Of a stretch of DNA of 64,000 nt, positions 41,380 through 50,043 are shown piece after piece. Below the pieces are notes generated by a model, which was not told where the DNA came from, made no database searches, and saw only the letters and a list, made by a program, of their open reading frames with translations. Where the stretch lies: positions 248,001-312,000 of the forward strand of contig CAYOOP010000001.1 of the NCBI GenBank assembly GCA_964405685.1, in the 5' to 3' direction. Numbering within the stretch: position 1 is the stretch's first letter; each line of letters opens with the position of its first letter. The DNA comes from CAYOOP01 sp964405685. GTDB taxonomy: Bacteria > Pseudomonadota > Alphaproteobacteria > Rickettsiales > SXRF01. Made by a program: the position numbers and the translations under genes.

Positions 41380-41396
41380 AGAGTGAACATCACTCT
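41380..41396. promoter_or_regulatory. Dyad operator candidate upstream of the 666-residue gene
   Basis: AGAGTG (41380-41385) and CACTCT (41391-41396) are inverted arms separated by AACAT, ending 15 bases before the ATG. TTATAAAT and GTAGAAT upstream are candidate -10 boxes. It could be the binding site of the element's own protein. Confidence 0.45.
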
Positions 41397-41411
41397 AACC
41401 GTAAAACTTCT

Positions 41412-43412
41412 ATGAGTACCATACCCTACGAAGCATTATTGTGTCGCCAAACTCCTGACATTAAAACACGCGCCGTAGCGTTGCGGCAAAAAGTAATTGA
41501 TGCGGTACAAACAGGCAAAATTCCCGTAGTAAGCAATGATAGAAGGATGGAGTTTGAACCCGAACACGACACCATCATCTATCTAGCGCTTCATGAGCCA
41601 TCATCCTTAAAAGATCATTTAGCCACCACACGCTCCACTGCGGGTCAGCGTGAAGCATTGGATGCCTTAGAAACAGAATACATCGCCTTACACCAACGTC
41701 TCAATAATGCGTGGCCTGAAAAGAAAGCATTGCTGAAGTTAGAGAAAGAAAGCATCGATTCTACCATTGCGAAATGGTTATCAGCAGAAGAAATTGGAAA
41801 TAGTGAAGTAGTCAACAAAGCAGCATTGCACCTTAAACAATACCGTTCTTATAATCCCCCTCATCTTACACACAAGAAGTCTTTTGTAGAAATGATTGCA
41901 GAGGGAGAGAGTGTTAAGGCCCCCTATGAACAAATTATAAAAGATATTCTTGAAGAGTGGTCATGTCCTGGAAAGAGATTTACCCTTAAAAACCTTGCAA
42001 CACATCTACTCTCAGGCAGCACTGAATTATCTCAAAGAGAAATAGAGTTATGGCTTCAAAGCCCGGGTAAGGATGGCAAAATTCGTGACAAAGTAACCGA
42101 ACAAGTCTGCAACGCGACAGGTATGAGCAATGAAGATGAGGCTATGTTTTGGCGTGTGGCGCGCGGGAATCCTTCTATCCAGATTGATAGCAATCTATCG
42201 GCAACGGAGGTTTATGAACAGCTCACGAAGAAAATTGGTGCTCCCATCTTTCGTCTCCATCGGATGATAGGATCCTATGAAGATGTTATGCATAATGGAA
42301 GCCGTAGCGAAGACAGAATTTTCCATATGCCTGAAGCGCAAACATTATTGTCTTTTGCGCAACCATCAAAGCCCTGGTTATCACAAACCGCAGATCCTAA
42401 ACAATGGCGTCAGAATTGGCTGATTGCGAGAAAACTATCCGGTGACTCACATCCCAAATTATTTGAGGATATGATTATGGATGCCGTTGCTTCGGACAAT
42501 CCACGCAAGACATTGCTCAAAAGTATTCTAAATAGATCCGGTATCCATCCCGAGACCACGGAATCATTGCAAGGAAAATGGCAACATGTGAACCCGGACG
42601 GGCAATATGGGATAGACCATGTAAAAGCTCTGCGCGTGGGTCAATCCAGACCACTTACACGTCTAGAAGCGCAAGTGATTGTAGATGGTGCCCGCGAAGC
42701 ATGCCCAACCTTAAATGCGGCCGCACAAGAGACGTGTATTGAAATGCTGATGGACTGCCCGCCGCGCGATATTCTTATTGATCGCTACATTCATCAGATA
42801 GATGCCAGCGGGCATCCTGCAAAAGTGCCTCTTAAATCGACGCTTAAAACGATTGCCGACAGTGAGCAAAAAACATTGACGTCAAGAGATCGCAATCAAA
42901 GATTTGTGCCAGAAGTGACAGAAGAATTTCATGATATTCTCACAAAAAATGATAGATTAACGCACGTAGGAGCTCCTTTATTTGCCAATAAATTGGGGCT
43001 TGAGGGGCCTCGTCGCAGGAAATTTCTAGTGAGAGCAAAAGGCATTGCTGAGCAGGATCCGGAAACGGTTATCGACGATGTGCTTGGTAATAAAATCTCA
43101 GCGGCAGCCGGCTTAACCACATTGATGGAGCAAACCGGGCATACCCAAACTAGCTTTGCTAAGGTTGCAGGTGAAGATCCACGCACTATTATGAATTGGT
43201 GCAAAAAGGGGTTTTCTATGAAAACGGGACTGGCACAGCATTTAGCAAATGAACTTCACCGCCCTGATCTTGCCGAAAGGATTCAGAAAACGTTTTGTCG
43301 TCGCACCAAAATAAATGATTCTAGCTTTGAACAAGCCCAAACAGAACGGGTGCATCATTTCCAAAATCTTGTTGCAAGTCAGATTGATGCACTGGGTCAA
43401 AACAAGCGCTAA
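41412..43412 (+). CDS. Large multi-helix, HTH-rich protein of the tRNA-Tyr element
   Basis: 666 residues, cytoplasmic, without signal or membrane segments. Several stretches look like XRE-type or homeodomain-like helix-turn-helix units: LKNLATHLLSGSTELSQREIE, split at about 195-215; GAPLFANKLGLEGPRRRKF near 523; and TTLMEQTGHTQTSFAKVAGE near 575, followed by TIMNWCKKG. No tyrosine-recombinase R-H-R-Y set, serine-recombinase motif, Walker motif or replication-initiator motif is seen. Codon use is more AT-rich than in the flanking genes. Candidate roles are regulator or excisionase of the element, or a new recombinase. None is proven. Confidence 0.6.
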   Translation: MSTIPYEALLCRQTPDIKTRAVALRQKVIDAVQTGKIPVVSNDRRMEFEPEHDTIIYLALHEPSSLKDHLATTRSTAGQREALDALETEYIALHQRLNNAWPEKKALLKLEKESIDSTIAKWLSAEEIGNSEVVNKAALHLKQYRSYNPPHLTHKKSFVEMIAEGESVKAPYEQIIKDILEEWSCPGKRFTLKNLATHLLSGSTELSQREIELWLQSPGKDGKIRDKVTEQVCNATGMSNEDEAMFWRVARGNPSIQIDSNLSATEVYEQLTKKIGAPIFRLHRMIGSYEDVMHNGSRSEDRIFHMPEAQTLLSFAQPSKPWLSQTADPKQWRQNWLIARKLSGDSHPKLFEDMIMDAVASDNPRKTLLKSILNRSGIHPETTESLQGKWQHVNPDGQYGIDHVKALRVGQSRPLTRLEAQVIVDGAREACPTLNAAAQETCIEMLMDCPPRDILIDRYIHQIDASGHPAKVPLKSTLKTIADSEQKTLTSRDRNQRFVPEVTEEFHDILTKNDRLTHVGAPLFANKLGLEGPRRRKFLVRAKGIAEQDPETVIDDVLGNKISAAAGLTTLMEQTGHTQTSFAKVAGEDPRTIMNWCKKGFSMKTGLAQHLANELHRPDLAERIQKTFCRRTKINDSSFEQAQTERVHHFQNLVASQIDALGQNKR

Positions 43413-43431
43413 CCCAAAGACTTCCTATAAT

Positions 43432-43463
43432 GTTCGCTGGTTCAAATCCAGCCTCCACCACCA
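43432..43463 (+). repeat. Attachment-site repeat, distal side
   Basis: Exact 32-base copy of the tRNA-Tyr 3' end without the rest of the tRNA. It begins 19 bases after the stop of the 666-residue gene. Palindromes GCCCC-GAT-GGGGC and GTGGC-GCT-GCCAC follow before the glycan cluster. Confidence 0.92.
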
Positions 43464-43540
43464 CGCTTCGCCCCGATGGGGCTACGTGTGGCGCTGCCAC
43501 TTTTGCTAGACAAGTGGGTTGGTGGCGTTAGAGTCCTCCC

Positions 43541-44287
43541 ATGCACAATCTACTTCTCATCATTGAAGATGATATCCTGTTCTATCCGCAGTTTGTGGCA
43601 CGGCTTATCCAACAGTCGCCGATGCCGGTTGTAGGCATTATTATCGCGCGGGCGGCGGCCAAGCATAATCGCTATCGCCATGCGCTTAAAACCATTCGTT
43701 ATTTTAAAATCGCCGAGCTGTTGAAGTTGCTGGTGTGGCACGCACGCGCAATGGCATCCGGCAATTCGGTCGCGCATGTAGCGCAAAAGCGGACTATCCC
43801 GGCCATCATTGCCAAGGGAAGCGTGAATACGCCGGAGATCATCGCATGGGTGAAGGAACGTAACCCAGATGTTATTTTTTCGGCGAGTCCGCTGATTGTC
43901 GGCACCCAGCTGCTCGCAATGGCGCCGCTTGCAGTCAATATGCATTTCTCGCTGCTGCCGGCGTATAAGGGCATCATGCCGCTGTTTCATGCGATGGCGC
44001 ATGAAGAGACCATGGCGGGCATTTCGCTGCATGAAATGACGGAGAAAATTGATGAGGGGGCGCTGGTATATCAGCGACCGGTGGCGCTAGACTATAACCG
44101 TTCGCTGATGGACAATTACAGAAATTTTTTCGGCTTGGCAGTGGAGTGTGTTATAGCGTTTTTAAACGATGTTAAAAACGGTAACCGCACGATGCCAACA
44201 CCTTCCGGACAAGCGCCTTCTTATTTTCGCCATCCCGATGCCGACGCGTGGAAGCAATTTCGAACCAGGCGTGTGCCGTTTATATGA
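43541..44287 (+). CDS. Formyltransferase-family protein (sugar N-formyltransferase-like)
   Basis: 248 residues. The formyl-THF catalytic set appears as NMHFSLLPAYKGIMP (N and H) and TEKIDEGALVYQ (D), as in methionyl-tRNA and sugar formyltransferases. It lacks the tRNA-binding C-terminal domain, so a sugar or amino-acid substrate is likelier. It is first in an operon with an aminotransferase, which would supply the amine to be formylated. The ATGA overlap to the next gene supports coupling. Confidence 0.8.
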   Translation: MHNLLLIIEDDILFYPQFVARLIQQSPMPVVGIIIARAAAKHNRYRHALKTIRYFKIAELLKLLVWHARAMASGNSVAHVAQKRTIPAIIAKGSVNTPEIIAWVKERNPDVIFSASPLIVGTQLLAMAPLAVNMHFSLLPAYKGIMPLFHAMAHEETMAGISLHEMTEKIDEGALVYQRPVALDYNRSLMDNYRNFFGLAVECVIAFLNDVKNGNRTMPTPSGQAPSYFRHPDADAWKQFRTRRVPFI

Positions 44288-45510
44288 TGCTGACCCCTAG
44301 GCTTCGGCTGTACACCAAGAATATTTCCTACTGGCGCGCAGCGCAAGAATTGTTGGGTGCGGGCAACCCGGCGGCTATTGCGCGCACTGAGAAAATAATT
44401 GCCGACCATACCCATGCGCGTCACGCGGTGCTGACCTCGATGGGGCGAATGGCGATTTACGAAGGCTTGCGGGCGCTTGGTGAAACAGGTGAAATTATTG
44501 TTTCGCCGATTACCGTGCCAGAGGTGATTAGCCTCGTGGTGCTCGCTGGGTTCACACCCGTGTTTTGCGACGTGGCGCCGGGTGCGTGGAATATGGATGT
44601 AGAAAAAGTAGAAGCGTTGATTACCGATAAAACTGTCGCGATTATGACCACGTATTTTTACGGCAATATGGGTAGTGCAAACGCAGTGCGGGTACTTTGC
44701 GATAAGCACGACCTATGGATGATTGAAGATGCCGCGCAGGCAATCGGTGCGTGGCAAGATGGCAAGCACGCGGGGACGATTGGCGATTTCGGCATACTCA
44801 GTTTTAGCTATCCCAAAAATGTGACCTCGTTTTATGGTGGTTGCTTGGTAACCAATAGCGATGCAATTGCCGCACGGGTACGTAGTCAAATTGCGAACTA
44901 TCCGCCGGTGGATAAAACCTGGCTCGCCAAAAAAGTGATGGGGTGTATTATTAAAGATGTGAGTACATTTTTCCCTGTGTTTCAATTGGTCGGGAGATTG
45001 ATTCGTTACGGCTATGCCCACGACATTCCCGCGATTAAAAAATTGGTGACGCAGGATTTAAATGAAGGCTTTACGCATATACCTCGGACCTATCTCACCC
45101 GAATTTCGCCGCAACAGGCACAGGCGGTCGCCGATAAATGGCCGGAGGTGGATGAGGATGCTGCGCACCGGATTGCGTGCGCGGACATCTATGCGCGCGT
45201 GTTAAAAGATGTGCCGCAAGTCTTGTGCCCTGCGCTTCCTGGTGATCGTTCGCATACGTTTTTATATTTCCCGGTGCAGGTGCCGGATAAATATGCATTG
45301 CAGCATTATTTAATTGCGCATTACTGCGACGTGGCTGTGCAACATGCGCAAAACTGCGCAGATCTGGACATCTATACACAATGGAAGCGCGAGTGCCCGA
45401 ATGCGCGCGCAGCCTATGCGGGCACGCTGATGCTCCCGACCTATCGCGGGTTTCCGCTGAAGGAAGCGGAGCACTACGCGCAAACCATTCGAAAGTATTT
45501 TAACGCATGA
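44284..45510 (+). CDS. DegT/DnrJ/EryC1-type aminotransferase
   Basis: 408 residues from the ATG at 44284, which overlaps the previous stop. PLP enzyme: TSMGRMAIYEGLRAL, MIEDAAQAIGAW (D of the pyridine contact), and FSYPKNVTSFYGGCLVT with the Schiff-base lysine. Such enzymes aminate nucleotide keto-sugars for surface glycans. The middle region (residues about 215-260) is longer than usual. Confidence 0.85.
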   Translation: MMLTPRLRLYTKNISYWRAAQELLGAGNPAAIARTEKIIADHTHARHAVLTSMGRMAIYEGLRALGETGEIIVSPITVPEVISLVVLAGFTPVFCDVAPGAWNMDVEKVEALITDKTVAIMTTYFYGNMGSANAVRVLCDKHDLWMIEDAAQAIGAWQDGKHAGTIGDFGILSFSYPKNVTSFYGGCLVTNSDAIAARVRSQIANYPPVDKTWLAKKVMGCIIKDVSTFFPVFQLVGRLIRYGYAHDIPAIKKLVTQDLNEGFTHIPRTYLTRISPQQAQAVADKWPEVDEDAAHRIACADIYARVLKDVPQVLCPALPGDRSHTFLYFPVQVPDKYALQHYLIAHYCDVAVQHAQNCADLDIYTQWKRECPNARAAYAGTLMLPTYRGFPLKEAEHYAQTIRKYFNA

Positions 45511-47000
45511 CAATTATCATCGCCGGTTCTGGGCCTGCAGGCGCATTTGCCGCACTCGGTGCGCTCGAGGCGGGTGCGGATGTATTGATGATTGATGCGG
45601 GATTGGTGCCGGATGCTGCAGCGGCAACATTTAAAACGCGGCTCGCGGCAACGCCTTCGCAAGACTGGAGCACTGAGGACCGCGCGGCGCTTATGGGAGG
45701 TGCGATTTCAGGCACCAAGGGACTCGCGCAAAAACGTCTGTTCGGATCGGATTTTGCAACGCGACCGTTGCAGGATTTTACCGAGCACCATTGCCGGATT
45801 ATGCCGTCCTATGCGCTCGGTGGGCTTTCGAATGTGTGGGGTAGAGGTGTTGAGCCACCGTATGATAGAGAAGCCGAGCATTGGCCAGAACATGCAGCGT
45901 TTTTAAAATCGCTGCGCACGGTGCTTATGCACCTGCCCTTTTGCGCCGAGGTGGATAATCTTGCGGAAGTGTTGCCGGTGTTTACCAAGCCAAGCGCACC
46001 TCATGCGATTACTGCGGCGGCACAAGCCTTGCTGAGCCATTGGAACGCACGGGCCGAGCAGCTGAATACTGATGGCATTCATTTCGGTAAAACGCGGTTG
46101 GCGCTCAATACCTCCACGTGCCAAAAATGCGGGATGTGTTTTTATGGCTGTGCGTATGATGCGATGTGGAGCAGTAGTGAGCTGATTGCGGCGTTGAAAA
46201 AACGCTATTCCAATTTCTCCTATCGATCGGGCGTGTTGCTGAAGCGCTTTGCAGCAAGTGAGGCAGGTGTCGATGTAACGGTGGAATCTATCACCGAAAA
46301 AACGGAAACAACGTGGCAGGCGGCACGGCTTATTCTTGCTGCTGGCGCGCCGCAAACGACCGCGATTGCCATGCGAAGCTTAAGGATAGAAAAAGCGGTG
46401 CTTAAAAATAGCGATCTGATTCGCATTCCGTTTATCAGCCTGCGGCGTGCGCCGCTTGAGAGCAATTGTCATGCGCTTAGCCCGTTGACGCTCGCGATCA
46501 ATCGGCGGGCGCTTTCTAAAAAAGCGATGGTGATGCATCTGTTCGGACAAAACCCAGCGATTGAGAATGCGGTGCTCTCCGCACTTCCGAAATGGGCCCA
46601 TAGCATGGCGCGGAAATGTGTGACGCGGTTGTGGGTGGGGATGTGCTTTTTGCATTCCAGTGACTCAGGCAGGATTCTTGTGGAAGAACGTGATGGCACC
46701 ATGCACTACACCGGACAGCGCAGAAAACAGGCACGAAACACTTACCTTAAACTGATGCTGTTTCTTGCATTGCGCATGTTTAAAACGGGACTAATACCAC
46801 TGCCCGTTCCTGGCAGTCTCACCCTGCCTGGCAGCTCGGTACACTACGGCGCATCGCTAGCTGTGGATGGGTATGGACGATTACAAGAACATGTTTACGT
46901 CGCGGATGCAAGCGGGTTGCCAGAGATTCCGGCGGGATCGTTTACGCTGTCTATTATGGCGCACGCGCACCGTGTGGGTGCTATGGTTGGCGCGGCTTGA
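45507..47000 (+). CDS. GMC-type FAD oxidoreductase with a cysteine cluster
   Basis: 497 residues. FAD loop IIIAGSGPAGAFAALGALEAG at the N-terminus (residues 3-23), LGGLSNVWGRG, and the C-terminal GMC end SSVHYGASLAVDGYGRLQ with VADASGLPEIPAGSFTLSIM. Residues about 207-217 (TCQKCGMCFYGC) hold four cysteines in CX2CX3C-like spacing, which suggests an iron-sulfur or zinc site. It overlaps the aminotransferase by 4 bases, so it probably oxidises a sugar hydroxyl to the ketone that the aminotransferase uses. That role is inference. Confidence 0.75.
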   Translation: MTIIIAGSGPAGAFAALGALEAGADVLMIDAGLVPDAAAATFKTRLAATPSQDWSTEDRAALMGGAISGTKGLAQKRLFGSDFATRPLQDFTEHHCRIMPSYALGGLSNVWGRGVEPPYDREAEHWPEHAAFLKSLRTVLMHLPFCAEVDNLAEVLPVFTKPSAPHAITAAAQALLSHWNARAEQLNTDGIHFGKTRLALNTSTCQKCGMCFYGCAYDAMWSSSELIAALKKRYSNFSYRSGVLLKRFAASEAGVDVTVESITEKTETTWQAARLILAAGAPQTTAIAMRSLRIEKAVLKNSDLIRIPFISLRRAPLESNCHALSPLTLAINRRALSKKAMVMHLFGQNPAIENAVLSALPKWAHSMARKCVTRLWVGMCFLHSSDSGRILVEERDGTMHYTGQRRKQARNTYLKLMLFLALRMFKTGLIPLPVPGSLTLPGSSVHYGASLAVDGYGRLQEHVYVADASGLPEIPAGSFTLSIMAHAHRVGAMVGAA

Positions 47001-47919
47001 GGTTGGGATTGTTTTGCATATCGACCGTCAGGAAGAAAATCAAAAACTGAATTGCAAGAATAAGGCTGAGTGCGGAGAGCATGACCGTTCCGGAGGCACG
47101 CGCATGGCCGGTTGCAAGGGTAGCCATCCAGTTGATCGAACCATAAATGGTACCCAGCGTTCCCAGTACAAAGGCGAGCACTAGTGCTAGGGAACCTGCA
47201 TTGAAATCGCGTACGAAATAGGTGTAGATAATCCGTTTGAAGGTATTGCAACTATGCTTACGCAGGAAACGCCAAATTTCGCGCAGCGGTTTTAAATTGC
47301 TTTTTTCATCGGCGTATTTAGCACGCATCGGAAATTCACGCACCACCGCACCCAGCAGATAAAGTTTGCACAGCATATCGGATTCGAAGAAATAGCGGTT
47401 GTCGATTTCGGCAAGATCCAGATCTTCGAGCATGGGGCGCGAGATCGCCACGAATCCATTGGTCGGATCCATCAGATCCCAATAGCCGGAAGAGAGTTTG
47501 GTGAAAAATGAGAGCACGCCGTTACCCACCAAACGCGCCCAAGGCATGCCTTTTAAATAGCGCAAATAATAGAAGCGGTTGCCTTTGACGTAATCCGCAC
47601 GGCCTTCGGCAATGGGTTTGATTAATTCAAAAACTTGGTGCGTGGGCATCTGCCCGTCACCATCGATTTTAACAAAAATATCAGCATCGCTATGGGTGAG
47701 TGCATAGGCAAAACCAGCCTTCACAGCACCGCCGACGCCGAGGTTTTGCGGGTTGGTGAGCACGGTGACGTTGGGGAGATTTAGCTGTTCAATGAATGAC
47801 CCGCTGGCTTCGGGGCAAGCGTCATCCACGCAAATAATAGCGACGTCAGGAAGGCTTTCCAATACATCCTTGATTTTGGATTTTACCTTATAGCACGGAA
47901 TGATAGCGGCGATTTTCAT
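46981..47919 (-). CDS. Family 2 glycosyltransferase with two C-terminal membrane helices
   Basis: 312 residues. IAAIIPCYKVKSKIKDVL, VDDACPEAS, NLGVGGAVKAG and VKIDGDGQMP (DXD-type) define a DPM1-like GT2. SNLKPLREIWRFL precedes two membrane helices (about 240-262, 275-297). It likely charges polyprenyl phosphate with a sugar for the adjacent membrane glycosyltransferases. Its end overlaps the GMC gene by 20 bases tail to tail. Confidence 0.87.
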   Translation of the reverse strand: MKIAAIIPCYKVKSKIKDVLESLPDVAIICVDDACPEASGSFIEQLNLPNVTVLTNPQNLGVGGAVKAGFAYALTHSDADIFVKIDGDGQMPTHQVFELIKPIAEGRADYVKGNRFYYLRYLKGMPWARLVGNGVLSFFTKLSSGYWDLMDPTNGFVAISRPMLEDLDLAEIDNRYFFESDMLCKLYLLGAVVREFPMRAKYADEKSNLKPLREIWRFLRKHSCNTFKRIIYTYFVRDFNAGSLALVLAFVLGTLGTIYGSINWMATLATGHARASGTVMLSALSLILAIQFLIFFLTVDMQNNPNLKPRQP

Positions 47920-47925
47920 AGGCGT

Positions 47926-50001
47926 TTAAAACCCCATATAGCTACGGCACGAGGGGAAATTGCGATCGATAAACCAACGCACAGCTTGACCGGATTGTAC
48001 GAGACACAAGCCTGTAGTAGTGTTTTTGTCTTGGATAAAGTAAAGTGTCTCACTCCCGCGCGCAGCGGTTTGAACGTCGTAGTTATTCCCCAACGTTTTA
48101 ACCCAAGGCACAATCGCCTCACCCGGATAGTAGCGCCGCAACTCTGCGCCTCCTTTTACCGGATGGTGGGGCATGCCCATGTAAAAGGCTGAGGGCACCA
48201 CATTGCCAAATGTGCCATAGGTTCTGCCCATGGGGGTAAATTCGCCTTGGGGCGAGGGCACGGGCAACAACCAGAAATCATTGTGCCAATTGATGGATTT
48301 AGAATAGGTTTTCGGAAGCGCGATGACGTTGGTGGCATTTTCCATGAGTTCATTTTTGGCCCATACATCCACAGCCGGAATAGCACGCAGCAGGGTATAA
48401 AAGGACATCAGATCATTGAAGTAGATGTTGACCCTGCCCTCTTTCAATTGATGCAGCTTGGGCACGACATCTTTTGCCATATGCGTTAGGCGATCGCCGC
48501 GGAAGATGTATTGCGGAATATGATCGGCCAGGGTGATGAAGATAAAACAAGGCGGTAGCAGCAGTAACCAGGCAATCGCGCGTTGGATGCGGATATGATA
48601 GCGTTCGATTGCCTCCAGGGTGATGAGGAATGCTGGTAACAGCATTACTACGCCGATCATGAAATAGCGGCCAGTGCCCGACCAGAACATGAGCTTGACG
48701 CTGTAGACTGCCGTTGAAATTAAAAACAATGCCCAACATGCGGCTGCCAGGGGTTTGGATTTCGGGCGCGCTAAGAAAAGAGCGGCGAAGGCTACAATCG
48801 GAATCAATCCAAATTGCGAATTTTCGCGCGTGAGGGAGAAAGGCATGAAGTATTCGATCAGCGCTGTGGAATCAAACACGCAACGCGAGGGCATTAAATC
48901 AATGCCGTTTCCAGGAATGTACGAGGTGACGTGCAGGCGCAAAAAGGTGATGTAGTTGCGGATGCCGTCAATACCGAGCTCAAACAAGCGCAGATAAAAA
49001 TGCGCCGCCGCGCAGCCCATATCGCCATGCGATTTGTGATAGGCAGCAAGGCGTTTCATTTGCCCGTCAAAGGTAATGCCGTGGTTGGCGTTGGTGAGTT
49101 GGTCAGGTAGCAATGCTAGCAAGATGATCGGCACTAAGGCCACGAGCGCCAAGCCGATGACACGCGGGTGGAACCATTGCACCAAGCGTTCTTTGCCGCC
49201 AAAATAAAGAAGTAACATGAGTAGGGCACCGGGTAAAAAGATGCCGGTGGTTAGTTTGACCGAAACGGCAATGGCGCTGCATAGCAGTAAGAAAAATATC
49301 GCCCGGAAATCTAGCGGTTTGACGATTAGCCACACGGCGGCGCGGGTGACGAGAAATAGTGTCAGTGCCTCTTCGTGGCCGCCGAGGCCGGAAAATAAAA
49401 ATTGTGGTGCGGCGATGAATAGCGTGACCCAGAATAGGTGTTTGAGGGTGCGTTCGCGGCCAAACAAAAGCCAAAGATTGAGTAAGGAGGCAACCACCAG
49501 CACGGCGTTGATAATAGCATAAAAGATGGGGATTAGGTGCAGGGCGTGGATGGCGGTAAACACAACATAGTACACCGATGGGAAAAAATACATGACCGAC
49601 AGGCTATCGACGTGCGAGGTTTCCCAGGCGGAGCCGGTTTTGGTGGCAAACACCATGCGGGCAAGTTTGACGCGTTGTTCATCCGCCGAATCGGGCGACA
49701 TGAAACAAGCAAGCAGCACGAGACCGAGGACAATACCACCGATGGCGTAGTAATAAAACCGCGGGCCTTCGGCAGGGGCTTGGGTGGTGGGAGCGATGCG
49801 TGGGACACCGATTAAATGAATGAACACGATGGTTGAGGCAGCAAAGCACCCGGCATAAAGCATGGGTGAGCCTAGTAGGCCGTAAAACGACAGCAGCATG
49901 GTAGTAAGAAACGCACCAAAAATAGCGCTTTCGGCACCGCCGGTGATTGGCTCCGCGGCTCGGCACAGCCAATTTACGAAACGTTTGAGAATAGAAAACA
50001 T
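47926..50001 (-). CDS. Large polytopic membrane protein, GT-C-like
   Basis: 691 residues from the ATG at 50001 (50028 is also possible). About 12 hydrophobic helices fill residues 20-520, and a soluble C-terminal domain follows with LPVPSPQGEFTPMGR and two cysteines near the end. Acidic residues after the first helices and the pairing with a DPM1-like GT2 (6 bases apart) suggest a polyprenyl-sugar-using glycosyltransferase. The family was not recognised. Confidence 0.6.
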   Translation of the reverse strand: MFSILKRFVNWLCRAAEPITGGAESAIFGAFLTTMLLSFYGLLGSPMLYAGCFAASTIVFIHLIGVPRIAPTTQAPAEGPRFYYYAIGGIVLGLVLLACFMSPDSADEQRVKLARMVFATKTGSAWETSHVDSLSVMYFFPSVYYVVFTAIHALHLIPIFYAIINAVLVVASLLNLWLLFGRERTLKHLFWVTLFIAAPQFLFSGLGGHEEALTLFLVTRAAVWLIVKPLDFRAIFFLLLCSAIAVSVKLTTGIFLPGALLMLLLYFGGKERLVQWFHPRVIGLALVALVPIILLALLPDQLTNANHGITFDGQMKRLAAYHKSHGDMGCAAAHFYLRLFELGIDGIRNYITFLRLHVTSYIPGNGIDLMPSRCVFDSTALIEYFMPFSLTRENSQFGLIPIVAFAALFLARPKSKPLAAACWALFLISTAVYSVKLMFWSGTGRYFMIGVVMLLPAFLITLEAIERYHIRIQRAIAWLLLLPPCFIFITLADHIPQYIFRGDRLTHMAKDVVPKLHQLKEGRVNIYFNDLMSFYTLLRAIPAVDVWAKNELMENATNVIALPKTYSKSINWHNDFWLLPVPSPQGEFTPMGRTYGTFGNVVPSAFYMGMPHHPVKGGAELRRYYPGEAIVPWVKTLGNNYDVQTAARGSETLYFIQDKNTTTGLCLVQSGQAVRWFIDRNFPSCRSYMGF

Positions 50002-50043
50002 GGCGGGACTTTGGCGTAAATACCCCAAAATAGCAACCAGGAT

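Larger units (their letters stand above)
41277..43463. mobile_element. 2.19 kb tRNA-Tyr-inserted element with one gene
   Basis: The interval between the two 32-bp att copies is 2187 bases from copy to copy. It holds an AT-rich promoter region, a dyad at 41380-41396, one gene of 666 codons that fills over 90% of it, and nothing after the stop except 19 bases. There is no recognisable integrase, transposase or capsid gene. It is probably a satellite-type integrative element mobilised by a recombinase from elsewhere, or the shrunken remainder of one. Confidence 0.8.

Noticed and set aside
41412..43412. Tyrosine recombinase identity for the 666-residue protein
   Set aside because: The R...H-x-x-R...Y set could not be found; HTH-like stretches are the only visible features, so integrase is not called.
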